This document shows, in pieces, positions 16,470-25,506 of a stretch of DNA of 61,383 nt. The stretch is taken from positions 1 to 61,383 of the forward strand of contig NZ_MJIL01000041.1 of assembly GCF_001939735.1 (NCBI RefSeq), given 5' to 3'. Position 1 is the first letter of the stretch. Every line of letters begins with the position of its first letter. This stretch comes from Photobacterium proteolyticum (GTDB lineage: Bacteria > Pseudomonadota > Gammaproteobacteria > Enterobacterales > Vibrionaceae). The notes under the pieces are model-generated. The model worked only from the letters and a program-made list of their open reading frames with translations. It was not told the DNA's origin and ran no database searches. The position numbers and the translations under genes are program-made.

Positions 16470-17998
16470 GGAAGTACCCTCTGAGATTTCCGTTCTAGAG
16501 GAACACGCTTGGCGTAGACGCGAGTCGTAGTCTTGTGGCTAGGTAACGGTTTGCTTGTGTGCCAGCGTGTTGGTTTGGTTTTGACGTTTTTGTTTAAGTG
16601 TGTAGCTGTTGCGTTGGTAAGTTCTTCAATAATGTCAACGGGGTTGATAAAAACGCAATAACTAGAAAATAGCTCATTGACCTTGAGATGAAAGATGCCG
16701 TTTAGAACGTTGTCTACATCATTGGCTCTGATAGCACTTAAAAAAACATAGATAACACCACCTCCGGTCGTAAGTAGATCGCCATCACGTCGCAACTTAC
16801 ATAATGAGGCACACTCTGTTATGTCTTGACTCGGGAGCATGTCGAGTCTTATCAGGGCAAAGTCTATTCTTAAGCTCATTAGCTGTGAAATAAGTGACTT
16901 AACGTGCTGAGTGAACAACGTTATATCGCTTTGACCCGAAAAATTGTAACGTGGCCGCAAGTTGAGAAGGTCTTCATATTTCTTCGGGAGCTGACCAACA
17001 TACACTTGGTTCTGTATTGCGATCGTCTGGCTGATGAAGTGAGAGAATGAAAGCTCGGCGTGAACGATAAGATTGACGCCTGAGTCTAATAACAGGCGTT
17101 CATCAAAATAGCTGATACATTGGATGAGTTCCCTGACAATAATCTTCAGCTCAAGACCGCAAGATGCCCTTAGTTGGTAGGCGTGGCGTGATATCCTCTC
17201 AATTTCTTCGTAGGCAATACAAGGAAAAATGATGGTAGCTTTCCTGTTGGTTAAAGCGGCCTCAAGAATCTCTTCAGGTGAATCAAAGAAGCGAAATTGT
17301 GCAGGGGGGATTTCATTATCTCTTAGCAAAGAAGGCTGTGATAGGATATCTCGCTTGTCGTTGATAGTGTCAGTGATAGATAAATTGCTAAAATACGCTT
17401 TTTCATCTACTGGGGTATACGTTTTCTGGTTCGCATCAAAGTAATAGTCGGCATTAGTTAGAATGCCTTGTTTGGTGTGGGCAAATAGAAGCGTATATTG
17501 GTAGTTAGTTTCATCCGAAGCGCTCACGAGAGAGACACTGTCAATCTGGTTGCAATGAGACGATAACGTTGAAACGAGCGACTTATTTTGGTGAACGCCA
17601 TAAATGCAAAAATACACAGTGATACTTGACTTAAGTTGCCAGATCTTCAAGCGTGATAACGCAGTGCTAAGCTGTTTGTTGTTATCAGTCGATAATAAGC
17701 TGCTATTTGACAGTACAAATAATGTAGTACCTGATGCAACGGGTATTTTTTCTATGTCATCAATTAGCTGAACGATATTTTTCAGACTGTTAGTGCTTTT
17801 TAAAAAGAATACCTCATTATAAAGTGCTAAGAGTTTTTCTTTATTTTTAATTGAAAGTTTCTTGTAGCAATCATAAGACGTATTAAACAGTAAGACGTGA
17901 TAATTTGAATCTACTACATGTGGTCCTCGTACGGAGCAAGGATCAGTCTCAAGCAAACTTATCACATTATCATCTTCTGAAAGAATAAAATTAGTCAT
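16466..17998 (-). CDS. bcsE: BcsE, c-di-GMP-binding cellulose regulator
   Basis: A 510-residue cytosolic protein (E. coli BcsE has 523). The C-terminal GIL domain carries the c-di-GMP-binding RxGD motif as R404-D-G-D407, in KLRRDGDLLTTGGGVIYVFL. The N-terminal part shows alternating strands and helices as in the REC-like and degenerate NTPase domains of BcsE, with no obvious catalytic motif. BcsE enhances cellulose synthesis by feeding a second c-di-GMP pool to BcsA, and it is recruited through BcsF, encoded just downstream. It is divergent from bcsR across a 530-base intergenic region. The Lys/Arg/Thr-rich tail (about 470-510) is low complexity. Confidence 0.9.
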   Translation of the reverse strand: MTNFILSEDDNVISLLETDPCSVRGPHVVDSNYHVLLFNTSYDCYKKLSIKNKEKLLALYNEVFFLKSTNSLKNIVQLIDDIEKIPVASGTTLFVLSNSSLLSTDNNKQLSTALSRLKIWQLKSSITVYFCIYGVHQNKSLVSTLSSHCNQIDSVSLVSASDETNYQYTLLFAHTKQGILTNADYYFDANQKTYTPVDEKAYFSNLSITDTINDKRDILSQPSLLRDNEIPPAQFRFFDSPEEILEAALTNRKATIIFPCIAYEEIERISRHAYQLRASCGLELKIIVRELIQCISYFDERLLLDSGVNLIVHAELSFSHFISQTIAIQNQVYVGQLPKKYEDLLNLRPRYNFSGQSDITLFTQHVKSLISQLMSLRIDFALIRLDMLPSQDITECASLCKLRRDGDLLTTGGGVIYVFLSAIRANDVDNVLNGIFHLKVNELFSSYCVFINPVDIIEELTNATATHLNKNVKTKPTRWHTSKPLPSHKTTTRVYAKRVPLERKSQRVLP

Positions 17999-18217
17999 AA
18001 TCTATATTGCTCATACTCTCTTACAGTCACTAAATTTACATTTAAGGCTAGTTAGAGTTGATTGGTATTCCAAGTAGAGAAGATACGGATGAAGTACAAT
18101 CAAATTCTCTCAGTTTTGACTCTCACCAATCGATACTAAGCCTAGTACCAAAATCGCAATTTGGTCAATTTTCAGCAGGATAAACTCATTGTGATAGTAT
18201 CTACCCGCAACCTGCTA

Positions 18218-18243
18218 GACTCAGACGTGTCTGAAACTGAGTC
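18218..18243. promoter_or_regulatory. Nested palindrome, possible operator
   Basis: GACTCAG...CTGAGTC arms (7 bases) enclose a second palindrome CAGACGTGTCTG. It lies in the middle of the bcsE-bcsR divergent control region. Binding protein unknown. Confidence 0.4.
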
Positions 18244-18284
18244 GAAGAGCGTTGCTACTTGGTCGTAAAGTCAAAGATGGGTTG

Positions 18285-18410
18285 ATGTTTGCTTTTACAA
18301 CCAGCTATCAACGAGAAGTAAAAAAATGCAATAAAAAAAGTCAGATTGTGGCTGTTTTATTAACTTCTGCTATTCTTATTATGTTGATAATTATGATTAT
18401 AAGTAGATAA
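18285..18410 (+). CDS. Putative 41-residue single-pass membrane peptide upstream of bcsR
   Basis: An ATG-started frame of 41 codons. The first half is polar and basic (MFAFTTSYQREVKKCNKKSQ) and the second is one uninterrupted hydrophobic stretch (IVAVLLTSAILIMLIIMIIS) ending in Arg-stop. That order fits an inner-membrane protein with its N-terminus inside. The ribosome-binding site is weak (AAAGATGGG about 3-8 bases upstream). The hydrophobicity could come by chance from the T-rich sequence. It would sit upstream of bcsR, in line with it. I am unsure it is expressed. Confidence 0.4.
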   Translation: MFAFTTSYQREVKKCNKKSQIVAVLLTSAILIMLIIMIISR

Positions 18411-18528
18411 GCGAAATAATGAGCGTATTGTTGAACTGAGAGTTAAAATCAGTGATTAATTTTAAGGAATTACTGCTGATGTCTGTCATCAATACAATTT
18501 GTGTTCCTTAATATAACCTTATAGTGAT

Positions 18529-18711
18529 ATGGATATAGAATCAGATCTTTCTTACATAGCATCTTCGTACCATTTGGATGAGTTTAACTATGAAGAGTTT
18601 GCCGATAATGAAAGAGCTCGAATTATTAACGGGCGCTGGGGTGTTTTTGATGAAGTCAACGAACACCACCCGAAGTCTGCAAACGGAATAATAGAAACAA
18701 AAGAGCCATAA
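18529..18711 (+). CDS. bcsR: BcsR, small cellulose-complex regulator
   Basis: A 60-residue cytosolic protein. Its central part (SSYHLDEFNYEEFADNERARIINGRWGVFDEV) matches the pattern of E. coli BcsR/YhjR, where an acidic helix is followed by a short helix containing the RW-P/G pair. BcsR binds BcsQ as a complex and stabilises the synthase at the membrane. It is the first gene of the bcsRQABZC operon and lies 25 bases before bcsQ. The Shine-Dalgarno is weak. Confidence 0.8.
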   Translation: MDIESDLSYIASSYHLDEFNYEEFADNERARIINGRWGVFDEVNEHHPKSANGIIETKEP

Positions 18712-18736
18712 CTTATTCTTCGAAAGGTCTAAATAG

Positions 18737-19555
18737 ATGAAATTAATCGCTGTCTCTGGTGTGAAGGGCGGGGTTGGTGCATCGACGGTTGCTGCTAACC
18801 TGGCTGGTGGGCTTCATGATATTAATAAGAATGTCGTAATTGTAGATCTGGACCTCCGTAATTTTCTTCGTGTGTATTTCTCGATGAAAATGACAGATGG
18901 TGATGGTTGGGCTAGCCGCGAATATTGTGGTGAGGACTGGGCTCTTGCTTTTCATCAAAGTCCGGCCGGGGTGAATTTTCTTCCTTTTGGATCGCAAGCG
19001 AAACCAGTACTGTCCAGCAGGGAGAACAGTATTAGTAAGCAGCGTAGAGTCGATTTTTTTTCTGATCCCAAATCGGTATACAGGCTGTCCAATAGTTTTT
19101 TTTCTGAGATGCTGACAACGCTGGCTGATCAATTTGACTATGCCATCATTCATCTGCCATCCGTAAGTTTTACTCGCAGTTCCATGGAGCACCTGCGAGA
19201 CTTACACGCCACTATTGACTTGCACTTAGTCGTGATGAACCCCGATACAGCTTGCTATTCCATTCTTGATACCCAGGGTAAAAGCGTTAGCCAGCTTTCA
19301 AAAATCAAATTGCTCGCGAATAAGTTCTATTCGACGAGTGAAGTCAGTAGTGATTTTTCCTTTTATATGAAAAAGATATGGGGAAAGACCTTAATTTCAA
19401 ACCCAATTCATTTCGATGAGGCGCTTGCGGAAGCGACGGCTAATTTGCAAACCGTGGATTGCTACTCTCCTGATAGTCTTGCTGCCGCTGAGTTCAAAAC
19501 TTTAGCGCTGTGGAGTATTGCGGCCCTCGGCAGTGATGAAGGCAGCTATGCTTAG
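18737..19555 (+). CDS. bcsQ: BcsQ, ParA/MinD-like ATPase of the cellulose complex
   Basis: A 272-residue P-loop protein of the SIMIBI class. The deviant Walker A reads VKGGVGASTVAANLAGGL: the signature lysine is kept at the front, but the usual Lys before Thr/Ser is an Ala, as also seen in E. coli BcsQ (GGVGTTT). The Walker A' region VVIVDLDLRNFLRVYF and FDYAIIHLP are present. BcsQ with BcsR places the synthase at the pole or membrane. An AAAGG motif precedes its ATG. Its last 8 bases overlap the start of bcsA. Confidence 0.9.
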   Translation: MKLIAVSGVKGGVGASTVAANLAGGLHDINKNVVIVDLDLRNFLRVYFSMKMTDGDGWASREYCGEDWALAFHQSPAGVNFLPFGSQAKPVLSSRENSISKQRRVDFFSDPKSVYRLSNSFFSEMLTTLADQFDYAIIHLPSVSFTRSSMEHLRDLHATIDLHLVVMNPDTACYSILDTQGKSVSQLSKIKLLANKFYSTSEVSSDFSFYMKKIWGKTLISNPIHFDEALAEATANLQTVDCYSPDSLAAAEFKTLALWSIAALGSDEGSYA

Positions 19556-22154
19556 CTTCATTGCAAGAGGGATTATCAAGCCCTCCGTGATCCGGAATTT
19601 CAGCAAACACCTGACAGCATATCCCGAGAGTGAGCAAGCGTCGAGCTCAGGCCGTTTTGTATTGTTCATTTGGTTTTGTATCTGCTCTTTTATTCTGCGG
19701 CCAACCGTTTTTGGGCTTCAAACTTGGACATTACCTCTAACGCTTTTCCCGCATATTAATTTTGCCAGACCACGATTCTTGGATTCGGTACGCTGTTTGA
19801 TTCAGGCGCTTTGGTTGCTTGTGGTTAGGCAAAGCGGTGGTGGACGAACTCGACGGGAGACAGGTAAGCCGAGCAATGCCTTACGCGACGGCCTGTTGTG
19901 GTTTATCGGCCTTCCTATGGCCATCGTGCATTGGGCGGGTGCCTGGGTTGAAAAGGCAGCAGATAAATCCCAAACAGTAAACTGCCCCGAAAGAGTGAGC
20001 TTTTCAAAGCTGTTGCTGACAGTGTTGGTTGGTGTAGCTTCTGTATTTTGTCTTACTGTTCCTTTTGCCTGGCAGGCTCAGGTCATTTTCGTGCTGCTAC
20101 TTTGGTTCATGGCGATGATGATACGGCGTTTGCCCGGCCGAGTGCCTAACTTATTGCTGATCATTCTTTCCGTTACGGTTTCGTGTCGATACATATGGTG
20201 GCGTTATACCTCGACACTTAATTGGGACAACTCCGTCGATTTGGCTCTGGGTATGGTGTTGCTGATGGCGGAGAGTTACTCCTGGCTCGTCTTGATGCTG
20301 GGCTATTTTCAGAATGCCTGGCCATTGAAGCGAAAGCCTATCCCGTTACCAAAAGATGTCTCTGAATGGCCAACAATTGATTTGATGATCCCGACTTACA
20401 ATGAAAGTCTGGATGTGATTAAAACAACAGTGCTGGCAGCACTTGGTGTGGATTGGCCCAGGAATAAGCTCAATATTTATATATTGGACGATGGGGAGCG
20501 CGATGAGTTTAAGGCCTACGCAAAGGAAGTCGGGGTACATTATATTCGCAGGCCAACCCATGAACATGCCAAGGCAGGTAACCTCAATTATGCCATGAAA
20601 CGTTCAAAGGGAGAGTATGTTGCTATTTTTGATTGTGATCATGTGCCAACACGGGCTTTTTTCCAGGTCACGATGGGCGGCTTCCTGAAGGATGACAAGC
20701 TGGCGCTGGTGCAGACACCACATCACTTTTTCTCACCTGATCCTTTTGAGCGTAATCTGGCTAATTTTCGAGATGTGCCAAATGAAGGAAACTTATTCTA
20801 CGGCTTGGTTCAAGATGGCAATGATATGTGGGACGCGACTTTCTTCTGTGGGTCATGTGCAGTATTACGCCGTTCCGCGCTAGAAGAAATAGGTGGTGTT
20901 GCGGTCGAAACTGTCACTGAAGATGCCCATACTTTCTTGAAATTACATCGTCTCGGTTATCGTTCAGCATATCTACGTCAGCCAGTATCAGCAGGTTTAG
21001 CAACAGAAAGCCTCTCGGCACATGTCGGTCAGCGAATACGCTGGGCAAGGGGAATGGCGCAGATATTTCGGTTGGATAATCCATTGCGGGGGAAAGGATT
21101 GAAGTGGCCGCAGAGGCTCTGTTATCTCAATGCGATGCTGCATTTTTTATCGGGGATCCCCCGGATAATCTTCCTTGTCGCACCGTTAGCATTTTTAGTG
21201 TTTCATATGCAAATCATTTATGCCCCGGCGCTCGCAATTGTTCTGTATGTGTTGCCACATATGATCCACGCAGCGATAGCGAACTCAAGAATTCAGGGAA
21301 AATATAGGCACTCCTTTTGGGGGGATGTCTATGAAACGGTATTGGCCTGGTATATCGCTCGTCCGACAACCGTTGCATTGTTTGCTCCGGAAAAAGGTCG
21401 CTTCAATGTGACCGAGAAAGGCGGGCTGATCGAAGAGGCCTATTTTGACTGGAGTATTTCGAAACCTTATCTGGTGTTGATAGGAATGAATGTGGTTGGG
21501 GTGGGGTTTGGGATCTACCGGCTTGGCTGGGGACCAGGGGACGAGATCGCAACCACAGGGATTAATCTTGTTTGGGTCATGTATAACTTGTTTATTTTGG
21601 GGGGCGCAATTGCTGTTGCAGCCGAAGAGAAGCAGGTTCGCAAGAATCATCGTATTGGGGTGGAGATTCCCGCAATGGTCCGCCTTCAAAGCGACCATAT
21701 GTTTCCGGCGACTTTGGTCGATTTCTCACTGGGAGGTTTGCGGGTCAAAACCGCGGACAACTCTATTTTTGACGGACAGCCTGAAATAGAAGTGACGTTG
21801 CACCGTTCGTCAGAGGAAATAACGTTTAAGTGCATGGTCATCTATCGTGACGAAGAATGCGTCGGCCTCAAGCTCAGCCCCCTGACAACTAAGCAAGAAA
21901 TAGATTTTGTTCAGTGCACGTTTGCCCGTGCGGATAACTGGTTGATTTGGAAAAAGCAATATCAACCAGATAGACCAATGAATAGTTTCAAAAGCGTACT
22001 GGTGGTAGGCGTAAAAGGTTATGAAAAGCTGTTGGAAAATAGTCCGTCGGCCATAAATAAAACCTACCTCTCTTTTAAGTCAGTTATTGGGGCTTTACTT
22101 AGTTATCTGTCGTCATTTAGGCCAAGGTTTGTGCAGTTGAGGGATGATAAATGA
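19548..22154 (+). CDS. bcsA: BcsA, cellulose synthase catalytic subunit
   Basis: An 868-residue inner-membrane glycosyltransferase that polymerises UDP-glucose and extrudes cellulose. From the start at 19548, the GT2 motifs are ILDDGERDE (about 312-320), FDCDH (361-365), TED (457-459) and QRIRW (495-499), the QxxRW box. The C-terminal PilZ domain that binds c-di-GMP shows RKNHR (698-702) and DFSLGG (725-730). Membrane segments flank the catalytic core. The N-terminal extension (about 1-160) resembles E. coli BcsA (RYIWWRYTSTLNWD is nearly identical). Start 19548 (MLSFIARGIIK) is chosen for its Shine-Dalgarno GAAGG and family match; in-frame starts at 19518 and 19536 are less likely. Confidence 0.97.
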   Translation: MLSFIARGIIKPSVIRNFSKHLTAYPESEQASSSGRFVLFIWFCICSFILRPTVFGLQTWTLPLTLFPHINFARPRFLDSVRCLIQALWLLVVRQSGGGRTRRETGKPSNALRDGLLWFIGLPMAIVHWAGAWVEKAADKSQTVNCPERVSFSKLLLTVLVGVASVFCLTVPFAWQAQVIFVLLLWFMAMMIRRLPGRVPNLLLIILSVTVSCRYIWWRYTSTLNWDNSVDLALGMVLLMAESYSWLVLMLGYFQNAWPLKRKPIPLPKDVSEWPTIDLMIPTYNESLDVIKTTVLAALGVDWPRNKLNIYILDDGERDEFKAYAKEVGVHYIRRPTHEHAKAGNLNYAMKRSKGEYVAIFDCDHVPTRAFFQVTMGGFLKDDKLALVQTPHHFFSPDPFERNLANFRDVPNEGNLFYGLVQDGNDMWDATFFCGSCAVLRRSALEEIGGVAVETVTEDAHTFLKLHRLGYRSAYLRQPVSAGLATESLSAHVGQRIRWARGMAQIFRLDNPLRGKGLKWPQRLCYLNAMLHFLSGIPRIIFLVAPLAFLVFHMQIIYAPALAIVLYVLPHMIHAAIANSRIQGKYRHSFWGDVYETVLAWYIARPTTVALFAPEKGRFNVTEKGGLIEEAYFDWSISKPYLVLIGMNVVGVGFGIYRLGWGPGDEIATTGINLVWVMYNLFILGGAIAVAAEEKQVRKNHRIGVEIPAMVRLQSDHMFPATLVDFSLGGLRVKTADNSIFDGQPEIEVTLHRSSEEITFKCMVIYRDEECVGLKLSPLTTKQEIDFVQCTFARADNWLIWKKQYQPDRPMNSFKSVLVVGVKGYEKLLENSPSAINKTYLSFKSVIGALLSYLSSFRPRFVQLRDDK

Positions 22155-24391
22155 AGCGACTAACCATCAAAATAATAACACTCATCGTTGGTTTACAGCT
22201 CTTCTGTTTTGCGGCTTTAGTACAGTCGTCTGAACCTGTTGTGGATATCGAGAATAAGGATATTAGCTTCTCGCAATTGGGTATCAACGGCTCAATCACT
22301 ATGTCTGGAAGCGAAAGTGCGGCCTATCTGAGCTTCGGTTCACGGCTGGATGAAATCGTCTCGAAGGCGGTGTTAGAGTTTAGTTTTATTCCTTCTCCGG
22401 CGTTGCAGTCGGTCGTTTCTCATCTAAAAGTTTTTTTGAATGAAGAGCTGATGGGGGTGGTTCCCATTAATGAGGGTGAGCAGGGACAACGCGTGTCTGC
22501 CTCAATACCTCTAAACCCAAGGTTTATTAGTAACTTTAATCAGTTACGTTTTGAACTGATTGGATCAATCAACAGTACTTGCCGTGATCCGAATAGCCCG
22601 AGTATCTGGGCAGAAATCAGCAAGGCAGGCACCATCAAGCTGCAAGTTCACAATGCTGTTCTGGCTACGGATCTTGCTTTGCTGCCAGCACCTTTTTTTG
22701 ATCAAAGAGACTTTTCACATTTAACGCTTCCTTTTGTTTTTCCACCTCAACGTGACATTGACGGCTTAACTGCTGCAGGTGTGATGGCTTCTTACTTTGG
22801 TACTCTGGCCAGTTGGCGCGGTGTCAATTTCCCTGTCTATTTTGACGATCTTCCTCAGCAGCACAATGCGATAGTCTTTGCAACGAATCAGCATCGACCT
22901 GCATTTATAAAAGACCTGCCAGAAGTGAGTGGCCCTGTGCTTCAGTTAATTACTCATCCAACCAACCGTTACCGAAAATTATTGCTTGTATTGGGGCGTG
23001 ACAGCCGTGACCTGAATACTGCTGTACGAGGTTTGGTGCTAGGAGACAGTTTACTCTCAGGCCCTATAGCTCGAATCAATAATGTTACCGAACTAAAGCC
23101 TCGCAAGCCCTATGATGCGCCGAACTGGGTGAGAACGGACAGACCGGTGAGTTTTGCCGAGCTGGTTGAAGGGCCTTATCAGTTACAGCGAGAAGGGCGT
23201 AGTGCTGCACCTATTAATGTGGAATTCCATTTACCGCCGGATCTTTTTGCCTGGCAGTCGAGGGGGATACCGCTTGAGTTAGCCTATCGCTATTCCCCAC
23301 CGTTAGGGAGTGCCGAATCGCGAATGAGCTTTTCGGTCAATGGGCAGTTTGTCGAAGCGTTTAATTTATCGGATACGGGAAAACATGCCAGTAGCAGCCC
23401 GATCAGAATACCGCTGCTGGACGATACACTGATCAGCGCGAATTCCACCTCTCGTATCCCGGCTTTTCGTATTGATAGCAGTAATATGATGCAGTTTGAG
23501 TTTAGCTTTATATCAGGGGCGGATGGTAACTGTCAGTCGGCACAACCCAGCCGCTACTACGCGGTGATGGACTCGGACTCAACGCTGGATTTTTCTGATT
23601 TTCCACATTACATAAAAATGCCCAATTTACGAGCATTTGCAAAATCAGGGTTTCCATATTCTAGAATGGCCGACTTATCGGAAACCGCGGTGGTTATGAA
23701 GCAAAATCCGCCAGCACCTGAAGTGGCGTTGATGCTCGATATGATGGGGGCGATAGGAGCCAAAACAGGCTATCCGGCAATAAAGGTAGCCATGTTGGAT
23801 AGTTGGGATCCGGAACAGTTGATTGATAAAGATATTCTGACGATTGGGCGACTATCGCCACAGGCTGACAATGCCGTTTCTCAAGATGGCGCCAACCTGA
23901 TTTTGGGGGAAATGACCAGGAAACTAGCCTTGCCTGCGAGTAATAACAAGCTGGGTTGGGCGAGCTGGTTACAGAGCAAACCTGATGATGCAGATGTTTT
24001 AGGAACCGTTGATGTAACGGCTCAAGGTGCATTTGCAAGCATGGTTGCTATGGAGTCACCCCTAACCAAGACACGTAGCCTCATTTCTCTAGTGGCATCG
24101 CAACCAAATGATTTTGCCTTAATTGGTGATGCGCTGAATGACAGTGGGAAGTTAGATCATATGTTTGGTTCGGTTGTCACAATCCAGGAAGGGCAAGTGG
24201 CTAGTTTTGAGGTAGGGAAGAGTTTTTACCTAGGGCAACTACCAGTAATGGACTTGGTTTGGTACCACTTCTCTTCTCATCCGGTATTGCTCGCCCTGTG
24301 CGTTGTATTCCTAGTTGTCTTGCTCACGATAATTTTCTGGCGTGTACTGCGACGAATTTCTGCCGACAGATTGGCTGATGGAGGTAAGTAA
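22151..24391 (+). CDS. bcsB: BcsB, periplasmic cellulose synthase subunit
   Basis: A 746-residue protein. It has a signal peptide (about residues 1-26), two repeats of a carbohydrate-binding jelly-roll/flavodoxin-like unit, and one C-terminal membrane anchor (VLLALCVVFLVVLLTIIFW) with a short basic tail. BcsB guides the glucan across the periplasm and its anchor packs against BcsA. The start codon overlaps the bcsA stop (ATGA) and its stop overlaps the bcsZ start (TAATG). Confidence 0.93.
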   Translation: MKRLTIKIITLIVGLQLFCFAALVQSSEPVVDIENKDISFSQLGINGSITMSGSESAAYLSFGSRLDEIVSKAVLEFSFIPSPALQSVVSHLKVFLNEELMGVVPINEGEQGQRVSASIPLNPRFISNFNQLRFELIGSINSTCRDPNSPSIWAEISKAGTIKLQVHNAVLATDLALLPAPFFDQRDFSHLTLPFVFPPQRDIDGLTAAGVMASYFGTLASWRGVNFPVYFDDLPQQHNAIVFATNQHRPAFIKDLPEVSGPVLQLITHPTNRYRKLLLVLGRDSRDLNTAVRGLVLGDSLLSGPIARINNVTELKPRKPYDAPNWVRTDRPVSFAELVEGPYQLQREGRSAAPINVEFHLPPDLFAWQSRGIPLELAYRYSPPLGSAESRMSFSVNGQFVEAFNLSDTGKHASSSPIRIPLLDDTLISANSTSRIPAFRIDSSNMMQFEFSFISGADGNCQSAQPSRYYAVMDSDSTLDFSDFPHYIKMPNLRAFAKSGFPYSRMADLSETAVVMKQNPPAPEVALMLDMMGAIGAKTGYPAIKVAMLDSWDPEQLIDKDILTIGRLSPQADNAVSQDGANLILGEMTRKLALPASNNKLGWASWLQSKPDDADVLGTVDVTAQGAFASMVAMESPLTKTRSLISLVASQPNDFALIGDALNDSGKLDHMFGSVVTIQEGQVASFEVGKSFYLGQLPVMDLVWYHFSSHPVLLALCVVFLVVLLTIIFWRVLRRISADRLADGGK

Positions 24392-25506
24392 TGAAACAGC
24401 TAATTGCTCTGCTAGTTTGCATTATGCTCAGCTCTCAGGTATTTGCCAAGCAATGTAACTGGCCACGATGGGATACGTTCAAGAATACCTACATTCTTGA
24501 TGATGGCCGTGTGCTTGATGCATCCGATCCGAGGCAGATCACTACTTCTGAAGGGCAATCCTACGCATTATTCTTTTCGTTGATTGCCAATGATCCCGAG
24601 ACCTTTGATTTACTCTTCAAGTGGACGCAAACACACCTGGCCAAAGGAGACTTAACGGCCCGGCTTCCTGCCTGGCTGTGGGGAAGAGATACACCGGGTA
24701 CGTTTACTGTGCTCGATGCTAATTCAGCCTCAGATTCGGATCTATGGATAGCTTACACCCTGTATGAAGCCGGCCGGTTATGGGACAACTATTATTATCA
24801 GAGTGTTGCTTATTTCCTTGCCAGCAGGATTTTGCGCGAGGAGACCGTAGCGCTGAAACAAGGTGAGCGCTTTTTGCTACCGGCACCAAAAGGTTTTGTT
24901 ATTGATGACCGCACTTATCGCCTCAATCCCAGCTATGTGCCGATCCAGCTGATTGAAAAAATGGCGACTTCCTTTCCTAACCAAGATTGGGCATCACTCA
25001 GGAAAGGGAGTGAACTGCTTATCGTTGAATCGATGCCAAAGGGCTTCAGCCCTGATTGGGTTGTTTATTCAGAGAAAGGTTATACGCGAGACAAGAAAAC
25101 CAAAGGAGAAGGAAGCTATAACGCGATCCGTACCTATTTATGGGCGGGAATGCTGGCTGATGATGATCCATTTAAGCCTCAGGTTATCGAAGCTATGCAG
25201 CCTATGGTTACTGCGAATACCCGTAAAGGGTTACCACCACAAACGGTCAATACGCGTGACGGCTCTTATCGGGGCAAGGGGTCGGCTGGTTTTTCAGCCT
25301 CAATGTTGCCCTTGCTGGTGGCATCGGGTGAACGTGAATTTGCAAAGAGCCAGTATCAATCGGTGAAGGAGTCTCTGCTAAGCGAGCAGAAAAATTTCTA
25401 CTACGATAACGTTCTGGCGCTTTTTGGCGAGGGATGGTTTGAAAATCGATACCGCTTCGATCGTGATGGCAGCTTGGTTACCTTTTGGGATACGCAATGT
25501 CAGTGA
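24391..25506 (+). CDS. bcsZ: BcsZ, periplasmic endo-1,4-glucanase (GH8)
   Basis: A 371-residue cellulase with signal peptide (residues 1-19, ending VFAK). The GH8 catalytic acid is seen at Glu54 in TTSEGQSYALFFSL, and the conserved Asp pair lies in DANSASDSDLWIAYTL (near 113-117). It trims cellulose chains during export and is needed for proper polymer assembly. Position between bcsB and bcsC is the E. coli order. Its 3' end overlaps the bcsC start region. Confidence 0.95.
   Translation: MKQLIALLVCIMLSSQVFAKQCNWPRWDTFKNTYILDDGRVLDASDPRQITTSEGQSYALFFSLIANDPETFDLLFKWTQTHLAKGDLTARLPAWLWGRDTPGTFTVLDANSASDSDLWIAYTLYEAGRLWDNYYYQSVAYFLASRILREETVALKQGERFLLPAPKGFVIDDRTYRLNPSYVPIQLIEKMATSFPNQDWASLRKGSELLIVESMPKGFSPDWVVYSEKGYTRDKKTKGEGSYNAIRTYLWAGMLADDDPFKPQVIEAMQPMVTANTRKGLPPQTVNTRDGSYRGKGSAGFSASMLPLLVASGEREFAKSQYQSVKESLLSEQKNFYYDNVLALFGEGWFENRYRFDRDGSLVTFWDTQCQ

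Larger units (their letters stand above)
17999..18528. other. Divergent bcs control region
   Basis: This 530-base region separates bcsE (leftward) from bcsR (rightward) and must carry both promoters. It contains a 26-base nested palindrome at 18218-18243 and a small open frame at 18285-18410 (both listed separately). It is AT-rich, with long A and T runs near 18330-18430. No terminator is seen. Confidence 0.6.

Noticed and set aside
21285..21698. 137-codon minus-strand frame inside bcsA
   Set aside because: Lies wholly antisense to a strongly conserved part of BcsA and has a Cys/Pro/His-rich, non-protein-like composition.
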